64,000 nt of DNA, taken from assembly GCF_019279795.1 (NCBI RefSeq), contig NC_056739.1, positions 13,096,968 to 13,160,967 of the forward strand. The letters are read 5' to 3'. Positions 30,597 to 41,153 of this stretch are shown here, one piece after another. The notes beneath the pieces are model-generated. The model saw nothing but the letters and a program-made list of their open reading frames with translations. It searched no databases and was not told the origin of the DNA. How positions within the stretch are numbered: the stretch's first letter is position 1; each line of letters opens with the position of its first letter. Source of the DNA: Protopterus annectens (Eukaryota > Chordata > Ceratodontiformes > Protopteridae). The translations under genes and the position numbers were made by a program.

Positions 30597-33520
30597 TTGA
30601 AAAATTGTATTAACATCGATGGAGATATTCACCCAAACCCAGGTCCCACCACTATGCCAATCTCTAATCCCCATAATTTAACCCGAAAATCTACTGACTC
30701 CCTTCTAATACTACACCTGAACCTAAGAAGCATTAACAACAAAATTCACAACCTTCACGCCATCATAGCTAGTCATTCCCCTGACATCATGTGTCTAACG
30801 AAACATGGCTAAAACCCACTACTAAGAATGAAGAGATCCTCCCACCCGGGTACAATATTCTCAGGGCTGATCGTGCAAAGAAAAAGGTGGAGGAATAGCT
30901 ATTATGTTTAAAAATAAACTAAACATCCTTAAGAACCAAGTACAACCTCCCATGATCTCAAACCTAGAAATTATAGCCCTACAGATCTGCCTAAACACTC
31001 AAAACGCATCAACCTTATTGTAACCTATATCCCACCAGGGAAGAACACAGAAAACCTGGAGCAATCCCTGAGCTGGCTAGCCATCAACTACCCACAAGAA
31101 ACCATAGTTCTTGGGGACGTCAACATTGACTGGTCTCTCTTTTCTACCCATGCAACTCCACAACCTATTAACCTACATGGTTTTTCCCAAAATATCCTAT
31201 CCCCAACCAGAATAGGCAACTCACTTCAAAAAGAAAGTATAATTGACTGGATCCTTACTAATAGAGACTCTAATAACTACACCACTGGTACCCTTCCCTG
31301 TGACCTCAGCGATCACCTAATAACTTATATCATTAAACATAAATGCCCAACTTCTAACACCCCTATATAGATTAATCAGAAACAAAAAAATTCGTCCCTC
31401 AATTATTTCTTGCTGACCTGAAATCCTGCAACTGGACCATATTAAAGACTCTTCCACTAGAAGAGAGTGTGTCCCACTTCAATGACACGTTCCTTAAAAT
31501 ACTTGACTCACATGCTCCACATAGACAAATTAGAACCAAAACTCGCATAGCACCTTGGCTCACTACTGATACTAAATCCAAAATCAAACTGTGACCTAGC
31601 CTGGGACAAATGGAGAGCCACAAAAACCCCCCAAGACCGTTGTAAATTTCAACAACTAAGAAATGCCACGAAAACTGCCATAACCCAAGACAAAAAACAA
31701 TATTTCTGCAGCCTCCAGCAAAAACACCAGAACAACCCAAAGAAATTCTGGGCAGGCTTTAACAACCTTCTGCACCCAGGCAAAACTTCCACCCCAACCC
31801 CTGAGAAACTCTTAGAGAAAGGCCAAGAAGAAGTAGCCAACACCTTTAACTCCTTCTTCACTGAGACTATCCAAACCCTAGCCAGTCACCTTACCTCCAC
31901 TTCCCCACCTGCTGCTAAACTGCAACGTGACAACCCTACCCCCTTTAATTTAAAGCCAGTCTCTTCCTCCTATGTACGCTCCCTCCTAAAAAAACTCAAA
32001 CCAACTACCGTAGCGGCTGACCACCTTCCTGCGGAATTCTTACAAATTGCATCTGATGAAATAGCCTACCCCATAACAATCCTAATAAATAGAACTATAA
32101 CTGAGATGAACATTCCCTCCATTTGGAAGACTTCCTATATCATTCCACTTCACAAAGGAGGTACCTCCCTGGAAATGTCAAATTATAGACCAATAGCCAT
32201 TCTGTCCCCGATACGGAAAATCATGGAAAGATGCATCCACAAACAACTTCTTCACTATCTGACCTCTAATAATCTCTTGTCCAATGCCCAGCATGGTTTT
32301 CGCCCGCACCATAGTACAACTACTGCCCTCCTTTCCTTTATTGACTCAATCAACAACAATCGCAATAGCAAACTCATATCATCTGCCCTCTTTCTGGACC
32401 TATCAAAAGCATTCGATATGGTCAATCATCAATTCCTTCTCAACATCCTTGAAACCCTACGTCTGGACACTCCAGCACTAAACTGGTTCAAGGCCTACCT
32501 CACTGGTAGGCAACAAGCTGTCCTATGGCAAAACAGAATATCAGGACTGCTCCCGAATACCATAAGCGTTCCTCAGGTCTCGATACTGGGCCCACTTCTG
32601 TTTTCCATCTTCATAAATGACCTTCAATCAGTCATCCCTAAATCCACCTGCATACAATATGCCGTGACTCCACCTTAATCTGCTCCGGCGTCTCCTCGAA
32701 TCTCCAAATGACCACACAACATTGTTTTCACTAGTTGAAAAATGGTTCACTGACTTAAAACTTCTACTTAACCCAGCTAAAACCAAACTATTACTTTTCT
32801 TCCCCAACGTCTTCTCACCTCTAGGTAAAGAACTCCCAAACACTAACAACATAACCTTTCATATTAAATCCAATAATGGGACCCTCATAACCCCTGTCAC
32901 CAGTACCAAACTGCTAGGTATCACTATTGATCATAAGCTCAAATTTGACATACACATTACCCAAACAGTTAAGTCTGTTAACAAAAAACTAGGATCTATG
33001 TACAGAATTAAAACTTCCTAACTCCCACTACCAAATTAACTATTGCTCGCACCCATCTCCTCTCTTCCCTCCTCTATGCTTCCCGATCCTCTCTTTTCTC
33101 AATAAACGTGAACTTAACATGCTCTCTCTTGCCTATAACCACATTGCCAGATTTATTACAGGTTCCCCTTATCGAACCCATCATTGCCTTAATCTGAAGA
33201 CTTGGCTGGTTGGAACTGCCAAATCTCCTCAAACTTAGCCAACTCTTGAAGCTTATAAAATAATCAACCATCCTGATAGAACTCCCTCACTGTGCAAAAT
33301 TCTCACTCCATATACTAACCTCAACAGTCTCCGATCATCAAACAGCATCCAGATCCTAACCATTAAAGCAAAAACTCAGGTGGGGATGCCCTTTTTGCAT
33401 ATTGCATTGGCAAGCAGTGGAACCCCGTGCCAAACAACCTTAGACTTACTACTTCGCTCAATCATTTCAAAGCTAACCTTAAAGAATATCTCTCCACACA
33501 ATGGACATGCCCATGTCGTG
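30597..33520 (+). pseudogene. LINE-a endonuclease/reverse transcriptase ORF, decayed
   Basis: The segment opens with DGDIHPNPGPTT, then the APE-type endonuclease start LHLNLRSINNKIHNLHAII and SPDIMCLTKHG, a decayed form of the usual CLTETWL. An endonuclease SDHxx-like piece lies near 31310. RT begins before 32106 and is open to 32678: WKTSYIIPLHKGG, SNYRPIAILSPI, AQHGFRPHHST, motif A ALFLDLSKAFDMVNH, then VSILGPLLFSIFINDL. The FADD/YADD segment is lost at a lesion near 32665. The thumb-like part (LLNPAKTKLLLF, KLLGITIDHKLKFD) continues to 33021. C-terminal pieces (LNHFKANLKEYLS) are near 33460. Confidence 0.8.
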
Positions 33521-33911
33521 AACCTGACTAACTACATATCTCATAACTTCTAGTTCCACTTCCCTAGCCCATTTCCCTAATTGCAGATCTCTAAAATTTC
33601 TCTTTCCTTTTAGTAATAAGGAAAATCTCTGATTTCAGTCTATTTTCCAGTATCTGTAACGAAATCAATGTTTTGTGTATAATTTCCTGTCTGTCCTTTT
33701 GTCTTATATAACATCTATGTAAATTTTCATTCCTGCATATGTAAGCTATATTCTCTTGTTGTAACAATACTTTGAATTTTGCAATTTAATTATGTACTTC
33801 TATTGTGTATTGGAGCTTTTCTCCTCGGGCCTCTACTGAAAACGGATATGTATCCAGCTAGACCAGCCCGGTTAACAAATGTAAAATAAATAAAATAAAT
33901 AAATAAATCTG

Positions 33912-35685
33912 CAAGCCTGGGAAAACATCACTCAGGATCGTTGGGTGCTTCGAATTATTGCCGGATGTTACACCATTCCCTTTATCTCACCCCCTCCCAG
34001 ACATTCCACCCAGTCAAAGGGACCAAGCAGCGTTAGAAGTCTCAAAGCTGCTGGAAAAAGGAGTCATCCAACCAGTCCCCTCAGACCAGATCGGATCAGG
34101 AACTTACTCAAGGTTATTTTTGGTGCCCAAAAGAACAGGGGACTTGAGGCCCATCCTGGATCGCAGCCGTTTAAACCGCTTCGTCAGGAAGTCCAAGTTC
34201 CGAATGGTCACTCTTTAAACCATTTTTCCCTTGTTGGAAAAAGGAGTATGGATGTGCTCCATCGCTCTCAAGGATGCCTATTATCATATCAAGATAAACA
34301 AGGCCTCCAGGAATCACTTACGCTTCCGGCTGGGAGCCAGTCATTTTCAATTTCGAGCCCTGCCCTTTGGTCTCACCACAGCCCCCAGGGTGTTTACCAA
34401 ATGTCTGGCAGTGGAGACGTCTAGGATTCCAGGTGTTTCCTTACCTAGACGACTAGCTTCTCACCGCCCCCACCAGGCATCTACTTATTCGAGCCACTGA
34501 GGCCACCATCAACTTGGGTCAACTCCTAGGGATTACTTTCAACTGGCAAAAATCTGTCTTGCTGCCATCACAACGTGTTGCATTTATCAGCGCAGAGCTA
34601 GATTCCGTAGAAATGAGGGCTTTCCTTCCTACAGAAAGAATAAAAGTGCTACAGGCTCAAGTTTTGGCCTTATTACCTCTGAAAAAGGTCCAAGCTAGAC
34701 TAGTTCTTCAATTACTAGGTTCTATGGCAGCCACCATCCTACTAGTACCCCTGGCCAGGCTACATATGCGGGCACTACAGTGGCTTCTTTCGGTCCAGTG
34801 GTCCTTTCAAGAGCTCCCTCTGTCTCATCCGATTCTTATAACGGAACAATGCCGACAAGATCTGAGTTGGTGGCTTCATTCACCCAATCTTAACAAAGGC
34901 AGATCCCTGAATCCTCTGCCCCCTACTGCCACAGTGACCACGGACGCCTCCCAGACAGGGTGGGGGGGGGGCATTATCTGGGCAGAACGGTCCAAGGCAC
35001 GTGGCAGGAACACGAGGTACACTTGCATATAAATGTTCTGGAGATGAGAGCGGTGCTACTAGCGTTGCAAGCACTTCACAGCTCTCTTCCCAAGGGCACT
35101 ATCTCAATTCTTTCCGACAACATGTCAGTCGTGTGGTACCTGAACAAACAGGGGGGAACCAAGTCCTATCCCCTTTGCAGAGAGGCCTTGAGAGTGTGGA
35201 ATTGGGCAGTGTCTTCCCAACTTTTTCTAGTGGCAACGCACATTCCGTGGAAGTCCAATGTGATAGCAGGCAGGCTAAGCAGAGCTATTTTGATGCCTCA
35301 TGAGTGGTCCCTGAACGATCGAGTTGCGGCTCAGATCTTCTCCATGTGGGGTATACCTTGCTGCGACCTATTTGCCAGTCCCTTCAATGCCAAGTGCAGC
35401 AATTACTTCACTCTGATCCCCCCTCAGGGGGAGTCACCCAGGGATGCTCTAGTCCATGATTGGCCCCCCGGTCTGCTCTATGCCTTCCCTCTGTTTCCTC
35501 TGCTGCCAAGAGTGATTCAGAAGGCAATTTCTTTGGGAAGCAAAATGATCTTGATCGCACCACACTGGCCCCATCAAGTTTGGTTCCCCTTTCTCCAGAG
35601 ATATACTATGGACGGTCCTTGGATTCTGGACCCAGTTCCAGACCTATTGACTCATCTGTCAGGGCAGTTCCACCCATCCCTGTGA
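33912..35685 (+). pseudogene. DIRS RT / RNase H / methyltransferase, main part (element H)
   Basis: Resumes after LINE-a with QAWENITQDRWVLRIIAGCYTIPF, then FLVPKRTGDLRPILD. Motif A reads CSIALKDAYYH, with Ala at the catalytic Asp position. A deletion of about 20 codons precedes YLDD, which is followed at once by TAG (the usual Trp codon). RNase H has TTDASQTGWGG, then a frameshift in the G-run at 34962, NVLEM, SDNMSVVWYLNKQGG, and VIAGRLSR with Gly for the last catalytic Asp. The methyltransferase-like tail (LLYAFPLFPLL, LIAPHWPHQVWFPFL) ends at 35685. Multiply inactivated. Confidence 0.87.
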
Positions 35686-35689
35686 ACCC

Positions 35690-36168
35690 TCAAGCTCACT
35701 GCCTGGCTTCTCCACTTCCGTCCATAGTCAGACAGCTTTCCTTTACACCGGAAGTGGTACATATCCTATCTTCCTCCCACAAACCTTCCACTAAGAAGAT
35801 ATACTCCAGTAAATGGAAAAGATTTGCTATCTGGGCCCAGTCACATAACCTAGATCCCTTCACAGCCCCTGTGATGGCAGTTTTAGAATTTTTGGCTACT
35901 CTTTTCAGACAAGGTTCCGCTGCCTCCACTATTAAGGTACAGCTGGCGGCAATTTCTAATTTTCACGTTTCATATGAGCCTTCCCTCATGGGCCATAAAC
36001 TGTGTAAAGCATTCCTAAAAGGAGCCTGGTTACTTCGTCCCCCAGTTTCACAGCCAGTTTTGCCATGGGATTTAAACTTGGTGCTTAGGGCCATAACTTC
36101 TCCTCCCTTTGAGCCTGCAGCCACTTGTGAATTAAAATATTTGTCCTGGAAGACAGCCTTTCTGGTGG
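35690..36168 (+). pseudogene. DIRS tyrosine recombinase, 5' half (element H)
   Basis: Core-binding domain: HKPSTKKIYSSKWKRFAIW, STIKVQLAAISNFHVS and HKLCKAFLKGAWLL, then SWKTAFLVA, where LINE-b interrupts immediately before the box I Arg region. The frame is open throughout and overlaps the RT end. The second half is at 37880. Confidence 0.85.
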
Positions 36169-36171
36169 CCC

Positions 36172-37876
36172 CCTCCCCCCCAAAAGGAGAGATATCTATA
36201 CCAAGCGATTGCAGCCCCCCAAACATCTCCAACGCCCAAGTGAGAACTGCTCTCTCCAAAGCAAAAAACACAGCATCCATGGGACCTGATGGTGTCCCCG
36301 GCTGTGTGCTCCACGAACTCAACGAGGAATTAAACCCACAGCTAGGACAGCTGTTTAATCATAGTCTTACCTCTGGATATGTACCCAGGGAGTGGGGCAC
36401 TGCAACTGTGGTCCCACTTCACAAAGGCGGTGCCTCCACCGACCCTGGAAATTACCGGCCCATTAGCTTGACAAGCCTTATCTGCAAAGCCATGGAGAGG
36501 ATCATAATGGACCTCATAAATAAAGACATAGGGAATTTGCAGACTTTGGATCCATCCCAGTTTGGCTTTGTCAAAGGCAGATCATGCCTTCTAAACTTGG
36601 TTGACTTTTTCGAAACAGTCACCAAAGCCATTGATGAGGGAAAGGCAGTCCATACAGCCTACCTCGATCTGGCGAAGGCCTTTGATACAATACCCCACTC
36701 GGGTATCATTGAAAAACTCATCAGCTTAAATGTTAACCCATACATCACAAGATGGGTTGCAAACTGGCTGAGTGACAGAACCCACAGGGTCAGAGTTGCT
36801 GGTGCCATGTCAGACTCAAAGCCTGTCACAAGTGGTGTACCACAGGGCTCAGTCCTGGGCCCACTCTTGTTTGGCATCTACTTTTCCAAGTACAAGCAAA
36901 CACAGGAGGGTTATGGCTGACAAAGTTTGCAGATGACTGCAAACTGGGCCATAGTAGAAAACACATCTGACACAGATATCCTTCAGAAGGGTCTCACAGA
37001 AACGGATAACTGGTGCCAGAGCCATTGCCTAAAGTTAAATGCCAAAAAATGCATAGTCATACCCTTGGGAAAAACAAGGTTACCTAGCTACCAAATAGGT
37101 GGCAATCCACTGAGTACAGAAGAAGTTATCAGGGACCTGGGGACCCAGGTTGATAGTAGTCTGTCATTCGACACCCATGTAGCTAAAGTAGTTAGGAAGA
37201 CCTTCTACATTGCCCACCTTATCATGAAGGGATTCTCATCTAGATCAAGGGAGGTCATAGTCTCCCTATACTCATCACTCATCAGACCAATGATTGAGTA
37301 CAATGCCCCATTCGAATGTATCTGACCCGACACTTGCAGCAGCTGGAGAGGCCACAAAGTTCCTCACCAAAAGGATAAAGGGTCTCAAACATCTGTCCTA
37401 TGCTGCCCGACTGAAAGAACTCCAGCTCTATTCAGTCGCTTACCGCTGCTCAGAGGTGACCTTTGCCTAACATACAAGGCCATGTCAAACCCAGATTTGA
37501 TGAATATGCTTCACCTCAAAAAATCTAGATCCGTCAGAGCCACAAGGCCGGGAGACTTAAACCTCGACACGGCTATTAATAGGACGTGCTGGAGGGATAG
37601 ATTCATCACCCAAAGACTCCCTATGCTGTGGAATAAAATCCCGGTATATGTGAGGCAGAGCACCTCGCTGGCCTTGTTCAAGAGAAATCTTGACCAATGG
37701 ATGGGAGATCGCAGATATACCCCAGGGATTACCTCAGTGTCACTGCTCAACAGAGGCACAGCAAAATAATGGGTATAGTTCCCCATACTAAAGGGGTGGC
37801 GTAAGCCACAAAACTATGGGCTAGGCTTGTAAATGCCCTCGGGCAGATAGCCTAGTATGAACCTATGAACCTATGA
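36172..37876 (+). mobile_element. LINE-b, 5'-truncated CR1-like non-LTR retrotransposon
   Basis: Only the RT and 3' part are present; no endonuclease domain is seen. The 3' end is a short tandem of the octamer CTATGAAC (37857-37876), recalling the octamer-repeat tails of CR1. It is flanked by GCC at 36169-36171 and 37877-37879, a possible 3-bp duplication. Excising it restores H's FLVA-ITSARR junction in frame. Confidence 0.82.
36180..37769 (+). pseudogene. LINE-b reverse transcriptase, decayed
   Basis: Contains SMGPDGVPGCVLHEL, GTATVVPLHKGG, GNYRPISLTSLICKAMERII, SQFGFVKGRSCL, motif A AYLDLAKAFDTIPH, and SGVPQGSVLGPLLFGIYF. A small deletion shifts the frame just before the catalytic FADD (coded near 36930, FADDCKLG in a shifted frame). 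The thumb and C-terminal parts continue as HCLKLNAKKCIVIPLGK and, after a break near 37325, CWRDRFITQRLPMLWNKIP to 37769. Order and spacing fit a CR1/L2-like RT. Confidence 0.83.
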
Positions 37877-37879
37877 GCC

Positions 37880-38461
37880 ATTACTTCAGCCAGAAGGGTA
37901 TCAGAGCTTCAAGCCCTTTCTGTTAAACCTCCTTATTTGATTTTTCATAAGGATAGAGTATCCTTGAGACTCAACCCTTCCTTTCTTCCTAAGGTTTCTT
38001 CTACCTTCTGTCTTCACCAATCCATTGAGTTACCAGTGTTTTTCCCACACTTTTCAAACAAGGCAGAATTCAAATTTCACCAATTGGATGTACATAGACA
38101 ACTGAGGTTTTATTTGCACATGACAAAACAAGGGAGGAAATCAGATCAGTTGTTTGTGTCCTTTTCAGAGAACAGGATTGGTAGCCCTGTGACCAAAGGC
38201 ACTATTGCAAGGTGGATTAAGGACTATATCTCATTTATTTACACATTGGCAGATAGAGATCTACCTTTCCCAGTTAAAGCACATTCTACCAGGGCTATGG
38301 CTACCTCAGTGGCTTTTCATGCTAGGCTCTCTTTGGATGAAATCTGTGCAGCAGACACCTGGGCTTCCCCACACACCTTTATTTCTCATTATAAGCTGGA
38401 CGTGGCTTCTAGAGGCCGGGCTTCCTTTGGTTCCACGGTGCTCAGGAGTGTTTTCTCATGA
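37880..38461 (+). pseudogene. DIRS tyrosine recombinase, 3' half (element H)
   Basis: Continues with ITSARRVSELQALSVKPPY, IFHKDRVSLR, the HQLDVHRQLRFYL segment, AHSTRAMATSVAF and HYKLDVASRGRASFGS, ending RSVFS at 38461. All catalytic residues (Arg, His, Arg, Tyr) are present and no stop occurs, so LINE-b is the only visible lesion in this gene. Confidence 0.87.
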
Positions 38462-38494
38462 GCCTCCCAGGATATAGGTGCTAGGGACGCTGTC

Positions 38495-38888
38495 CCGTCA
38501 GTAATGAATGTAGGCGAGATAGGACCACATTACATCAATTAGTTATGTACTCACCATAACGATAGATGTATGTGGTCCATTTGGCCTACATTCTTACGTA
38601 CCCACCCACCTTCCCCCTTTCTGGTGGACTTGGAGGAAATTTATATTCTTAGACCCTTTTGAGGATATTATTTTTTCTCTCTTCCTGCTGTGTGTTCCTG
38701 TGAGGTTATGTATGTGTAATGATTATATTGTGGCAAACAAGATCTGGGAGTTTGGGTGTGGTACATCCTGGGATACAGGCTTAGCCCAGCCAATTAGAGA
38801 CTTCGTTCTAGTAATAGCGGCCGAGTCGGAGCTGATTCTCAGCTCCGAGCCCGTCAGTAATGAATGTAGGCGAGATAGGACCACATTA
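38495..38888. repeat. ICR and right terminal repeat of element H
   Basis: The ICR (about 38495-38590) begins with the complement of H's left end (GACCACATTACATCAATT) and continues AGTTATGTACTCACC, predicting a right end that should finish GGTGAGTACATAACT. The actual right repeat (about 38730-38888) has the hairpin GGAGCTGATTCTCAGCTCC at 38828-38846 but stops at GGACCACATTA without that extension. Confidence 0.8.
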
Positions 38889-39289
38889 GATCCATATATT
38901 TATATAAAAGAAAACAAACCATGACAACATGTGCACAGTTACAAACACTGTACATCACATACATTCCTTTATGCAATTATCAATCCAACATTACATACAT
39001 TTCTCAATTACTGCCTTTCCTCAAACCTCACTCTTCTTCCAAAACATTATTCTGCACATATTGTTCCCACAAGTAAGTTTTTCTAAGTCATTTTCTCTTT
39101 ACTTTTTTTTTATAGATCCCAGTTCCATTTCTTTTCCTCTGTTACAATATTCACTAATTTAAATACAGTTACTTCAGAATTTGATTTCAATTTCCTAATA
39201 ATTACTTTTTTAGCAGCCACTAGAATTAAACTTAACAAGGTCATATTATTCCTCAGCAATTCAGATCTTGCATTCCAGGTCAAAAAAAT
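38889..39289. other. Non-DIRS spacer, nothing recognised
   Basis: AT-rich sequence between H and J. No open frame with a recognisable product, no structural RNA and no repeat structure seen. Confidence 0.4.
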
Positions 39290-39455
39290 AAGTTATATAC
39301 CCACCATAATGTTCCATCTGTTTTCATCTCTCCTCACATATGGATCAGATCTGACTCGGCTATTAGCAAGCTTGTGGCAACCAAAAAGCTCTTGTATACC
39401 TCCCCTTACTCACAATGCATCACTTCCCATTACCTCACAGCTTGTTTGCTATAAT
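39290..39455. repeat. Left terminal repeat of J, cut by I
   Basis: AAGTTATATACCCACCATAA and CTCTCCTCACATATGGATC are complementary to the ICR at 45695-45800. The hairpin word is decayed (GGATCAGATCTGAC). It ends in TATAAT where I begins. Confidence 0.75.
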
Positions 39456-39962
39456 AAGAAGTTATGTCTTACCATAACGTTCCATGTTAGTTGTCTTCTT
39501 CTCGCCTTCTTTCTTGCTGGATGTGTTCGGAGCCGATCCTCGGCTCCGACTCTGCCTATACTATAGCTCGAGAGCTATTTTTACCGGCTCGAGGCAGCCC
39601 TATATCCCATAATACCATGCGCTAACTCCCCAGATCTCGTTTGGAAGCTAAGACATAGTATAAAGAATAATATTATAAAAATAATATTATAATCCTCTTT
39701 TACTAGAAAAGATTACCTGCTACTAACACTAAGGATACAAGGAAAAGATGCAACATATTGTATCTCCAGAAATGGAAGGACTCAGAATCTCGAGTCTGTC
39801 CAGGCTAGGGGGCAGGAGGGAGGGACACAAGAAAGAAGGCGAGAAGAAGACAACTAACATGGAACGTTATGGTAAGACATAACTTCTTAATGTTAAGTTG
39901 TCATTCTCGCCTTCATTCTTGCTGGATGGGACAGCGTCCCTAGCATCTTAGTCCTGGGTGGC
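39456..39962. repeat. Left terminal repeat and ICR of element I
   Basis: The repeat runs from 39456 to about 39650, with the perfect hairpin GGAGCCGATCCTCGGCTCC at 39529-39547. The ICR is at 39845-39945. The intervening sequence is non-coding. Confidence 0.85.
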
Positions 39963-41153
39963 TCAATGAAACAGACTCCTGAGTACAGTGCAACCAAAAT
40001 CAGCTCTATTTCTGGAGGCTAAATCAAGCTTGTAATGGGCAATAAAGGTATGTTTGGAAGCCCATGTAGCTGCTGCACAAATGGCATCTAGTGGTAACCT
40101 TGCTTGAAACGCCATTGAAGTTGATACAGCCCTGGTTGAATGAGCCTTAGGCCTAGAAGGAAGATGCCTGTGCCTCAACTCATAGACCAAGGTAATGATA
40201 GATGTCAGCCATCTGGAAAGAGTAACTTTCGAAACCGGAAGCCCTTTCTTACCTGCCGCATAAGAGAGAAAGAGCTGGTCTGACTTTCTGAATTGCTTTG
40301 TCCTGTCTAGGTAATACCGTAATTGGAGATGAACATCTAATGAATGTAACTTTTGTTCAGCCCTGTTGGTATAGTCTGGGAAAAAGACAGGTAAATCAAT
40401 GGAGTGATTTAGATTTGCTTCCGATAACACTTTTGGTAGGAAGGAAGGGTTTGTCCTGAGAGTTACCCTGTCTTTATGAAAAACCAAATAAGGAGGACGG
40501 ACAGATAAGGCTTGAAGTTCCGAGACCTTTCTGGCAGATGTTACAGCTACTAAAAACAGCGTTTTCCAAGAAAGAAGTTTGAGGGAGCAAAAAGCTGCAG
40601 GTTCAAAAGGGGGCAGAATTAGTGAGGTTAGAACTAAATTCAAATCCCATTGTGGAGGTGGATCTCTGACTGGAGGTCTGAGCAAAAAGATGCCCTTGAG
40701 AAAGGCTTTGCAGAGTTTGTGGGACATAATATTTGCTTCTGAGAGTCCAACATGAAAATTAGCAATAGCCGCTAATTGTACTCTGATAGTGGCCGATGAT
40801 GACCCAGAATGAAAAAGCTCCGCCAGAAAGTCCAGAACCTCATGAATGGGTGCATGGAAAGGATCTAAGGACCTAGTTTGTGCCCAGTGTGAAAAACGCT
40901 TCCATTTACTAGCATAAGTCTTCCTAGTATTGGACTTATGGGAGGCTAGAATGATATCATGAACAGGAGGAGAGATGAGGGGAAGCCTGGCTATGGCTGG
41001 AAGTGGAGCAACCAAGCTGTGAGGTTGATGGAATTTAGAGACTGATGCAGCTTGCCTGTGAGGTGGGTGAACAGATCCGGAAGGGGTTCCAGATGCCAAG
41101 GCTGTTCCAGTAGATATTTGTGCAGGAACGGGAACCAAACTTGTTGAGGCCAA
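39963..41153 (-). CDS. DIRS tyrosine recombinase, intact frame, box I Arg to Lys (element I)
   Basis: A 396-residue open frame, here started at an in-frame ATG at 41153 that lies within the RT overlap; the true start may be nearer residue 50. The core-binding region has HKSNTRKTYASKWKRFSHW. The catalytic region has AHSTRAVSTS and HYKLDLASRNRADF, keeping His, Arg and Tyr. Box I reads SARKVSELQAL where the other copies read SARRVSEL or SAKRVSEL. Aligned to the GLRVSEL box of XerC/XerD-type recombinases, the catalytic Arg is Lys here. So the frame is intact but activity is doubtful. Confidence 0.88.
   Translation of the reverse strand: MASTSLVPVPAQISTGTALASGTPSGSVHPPHRQAASVSKFHQPHSLVAPLPAIARLPLISPPVHDIILASHKSNTRKTYASKWKRFSHWAQTRSLDPFHAPIHEVLDFLAELFHSGSSSATIRVQLAAIANFHVGLSEANIMSHKLCKAFLKGIFLLRPPVRDPPPQWDLNLVLTSLILPPFEPAAFCSLKLLSWKTLFLVAVTSARKVSELQALSVRPPYLVFHKDRVTLRTNPSFLPKVLSEANLNHSIDLPVFFPDYTNRAEQKLHSLDVHLQLRYYLDRTKQFRKSDQLFLSYAAGKKGLPVSKVTLSRWLTSIITLVYELRHRHLPSRPKAHSTRAVSTSMAFQARLPLDAICAAATWASKHTFIAHYKLDLASRNRADFGCTVLRSLFH

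Larger units (their letters stand above)
29773..33906 (+). mobile_element. LINE-a, Jockey-superfamily (CR1/L2-like) non-LTR retrotransposon
   Basis: Near full length: a 5' region with a tandem TATCATAGG start, an endonuclease-like segment, reverse transcriptase, and a 3' tail of AAAT repeats (33882-33906). It is flanked by ATCTG at 29768-29772 and 33907-33911, a 5-bp target duplication; deleting one copy and the insert restores H's pol frame. The clade is a judgement from RT motifs (NYRPIAILSPIRKIMER, HGFRPHHSTTTAL) and the (AAAT)n tail. Numerous stops make it inactive. Confidence 0.85.
26964..38888 (+). mobile_element. DIRS element H, split by two LINEs
   Basis: Order is left repeat, gag, RT/RNase H, recombinase, ICR, right repeat, all on +. 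LINE-a (29773-33906) splits RT; LINE-b (36172-37876) splits the recombinase. Removing each restores the expected junction with short duplications (ATCTG; GCC). Family D/E/H by ends and Gag. The right end stops at GGACCACATTA and lacks the extension predicted by the ICR. RT motif A, the RNase H final Asp and a codon after YLDD are all damaged, so H is dead. Confidence 0.9.
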
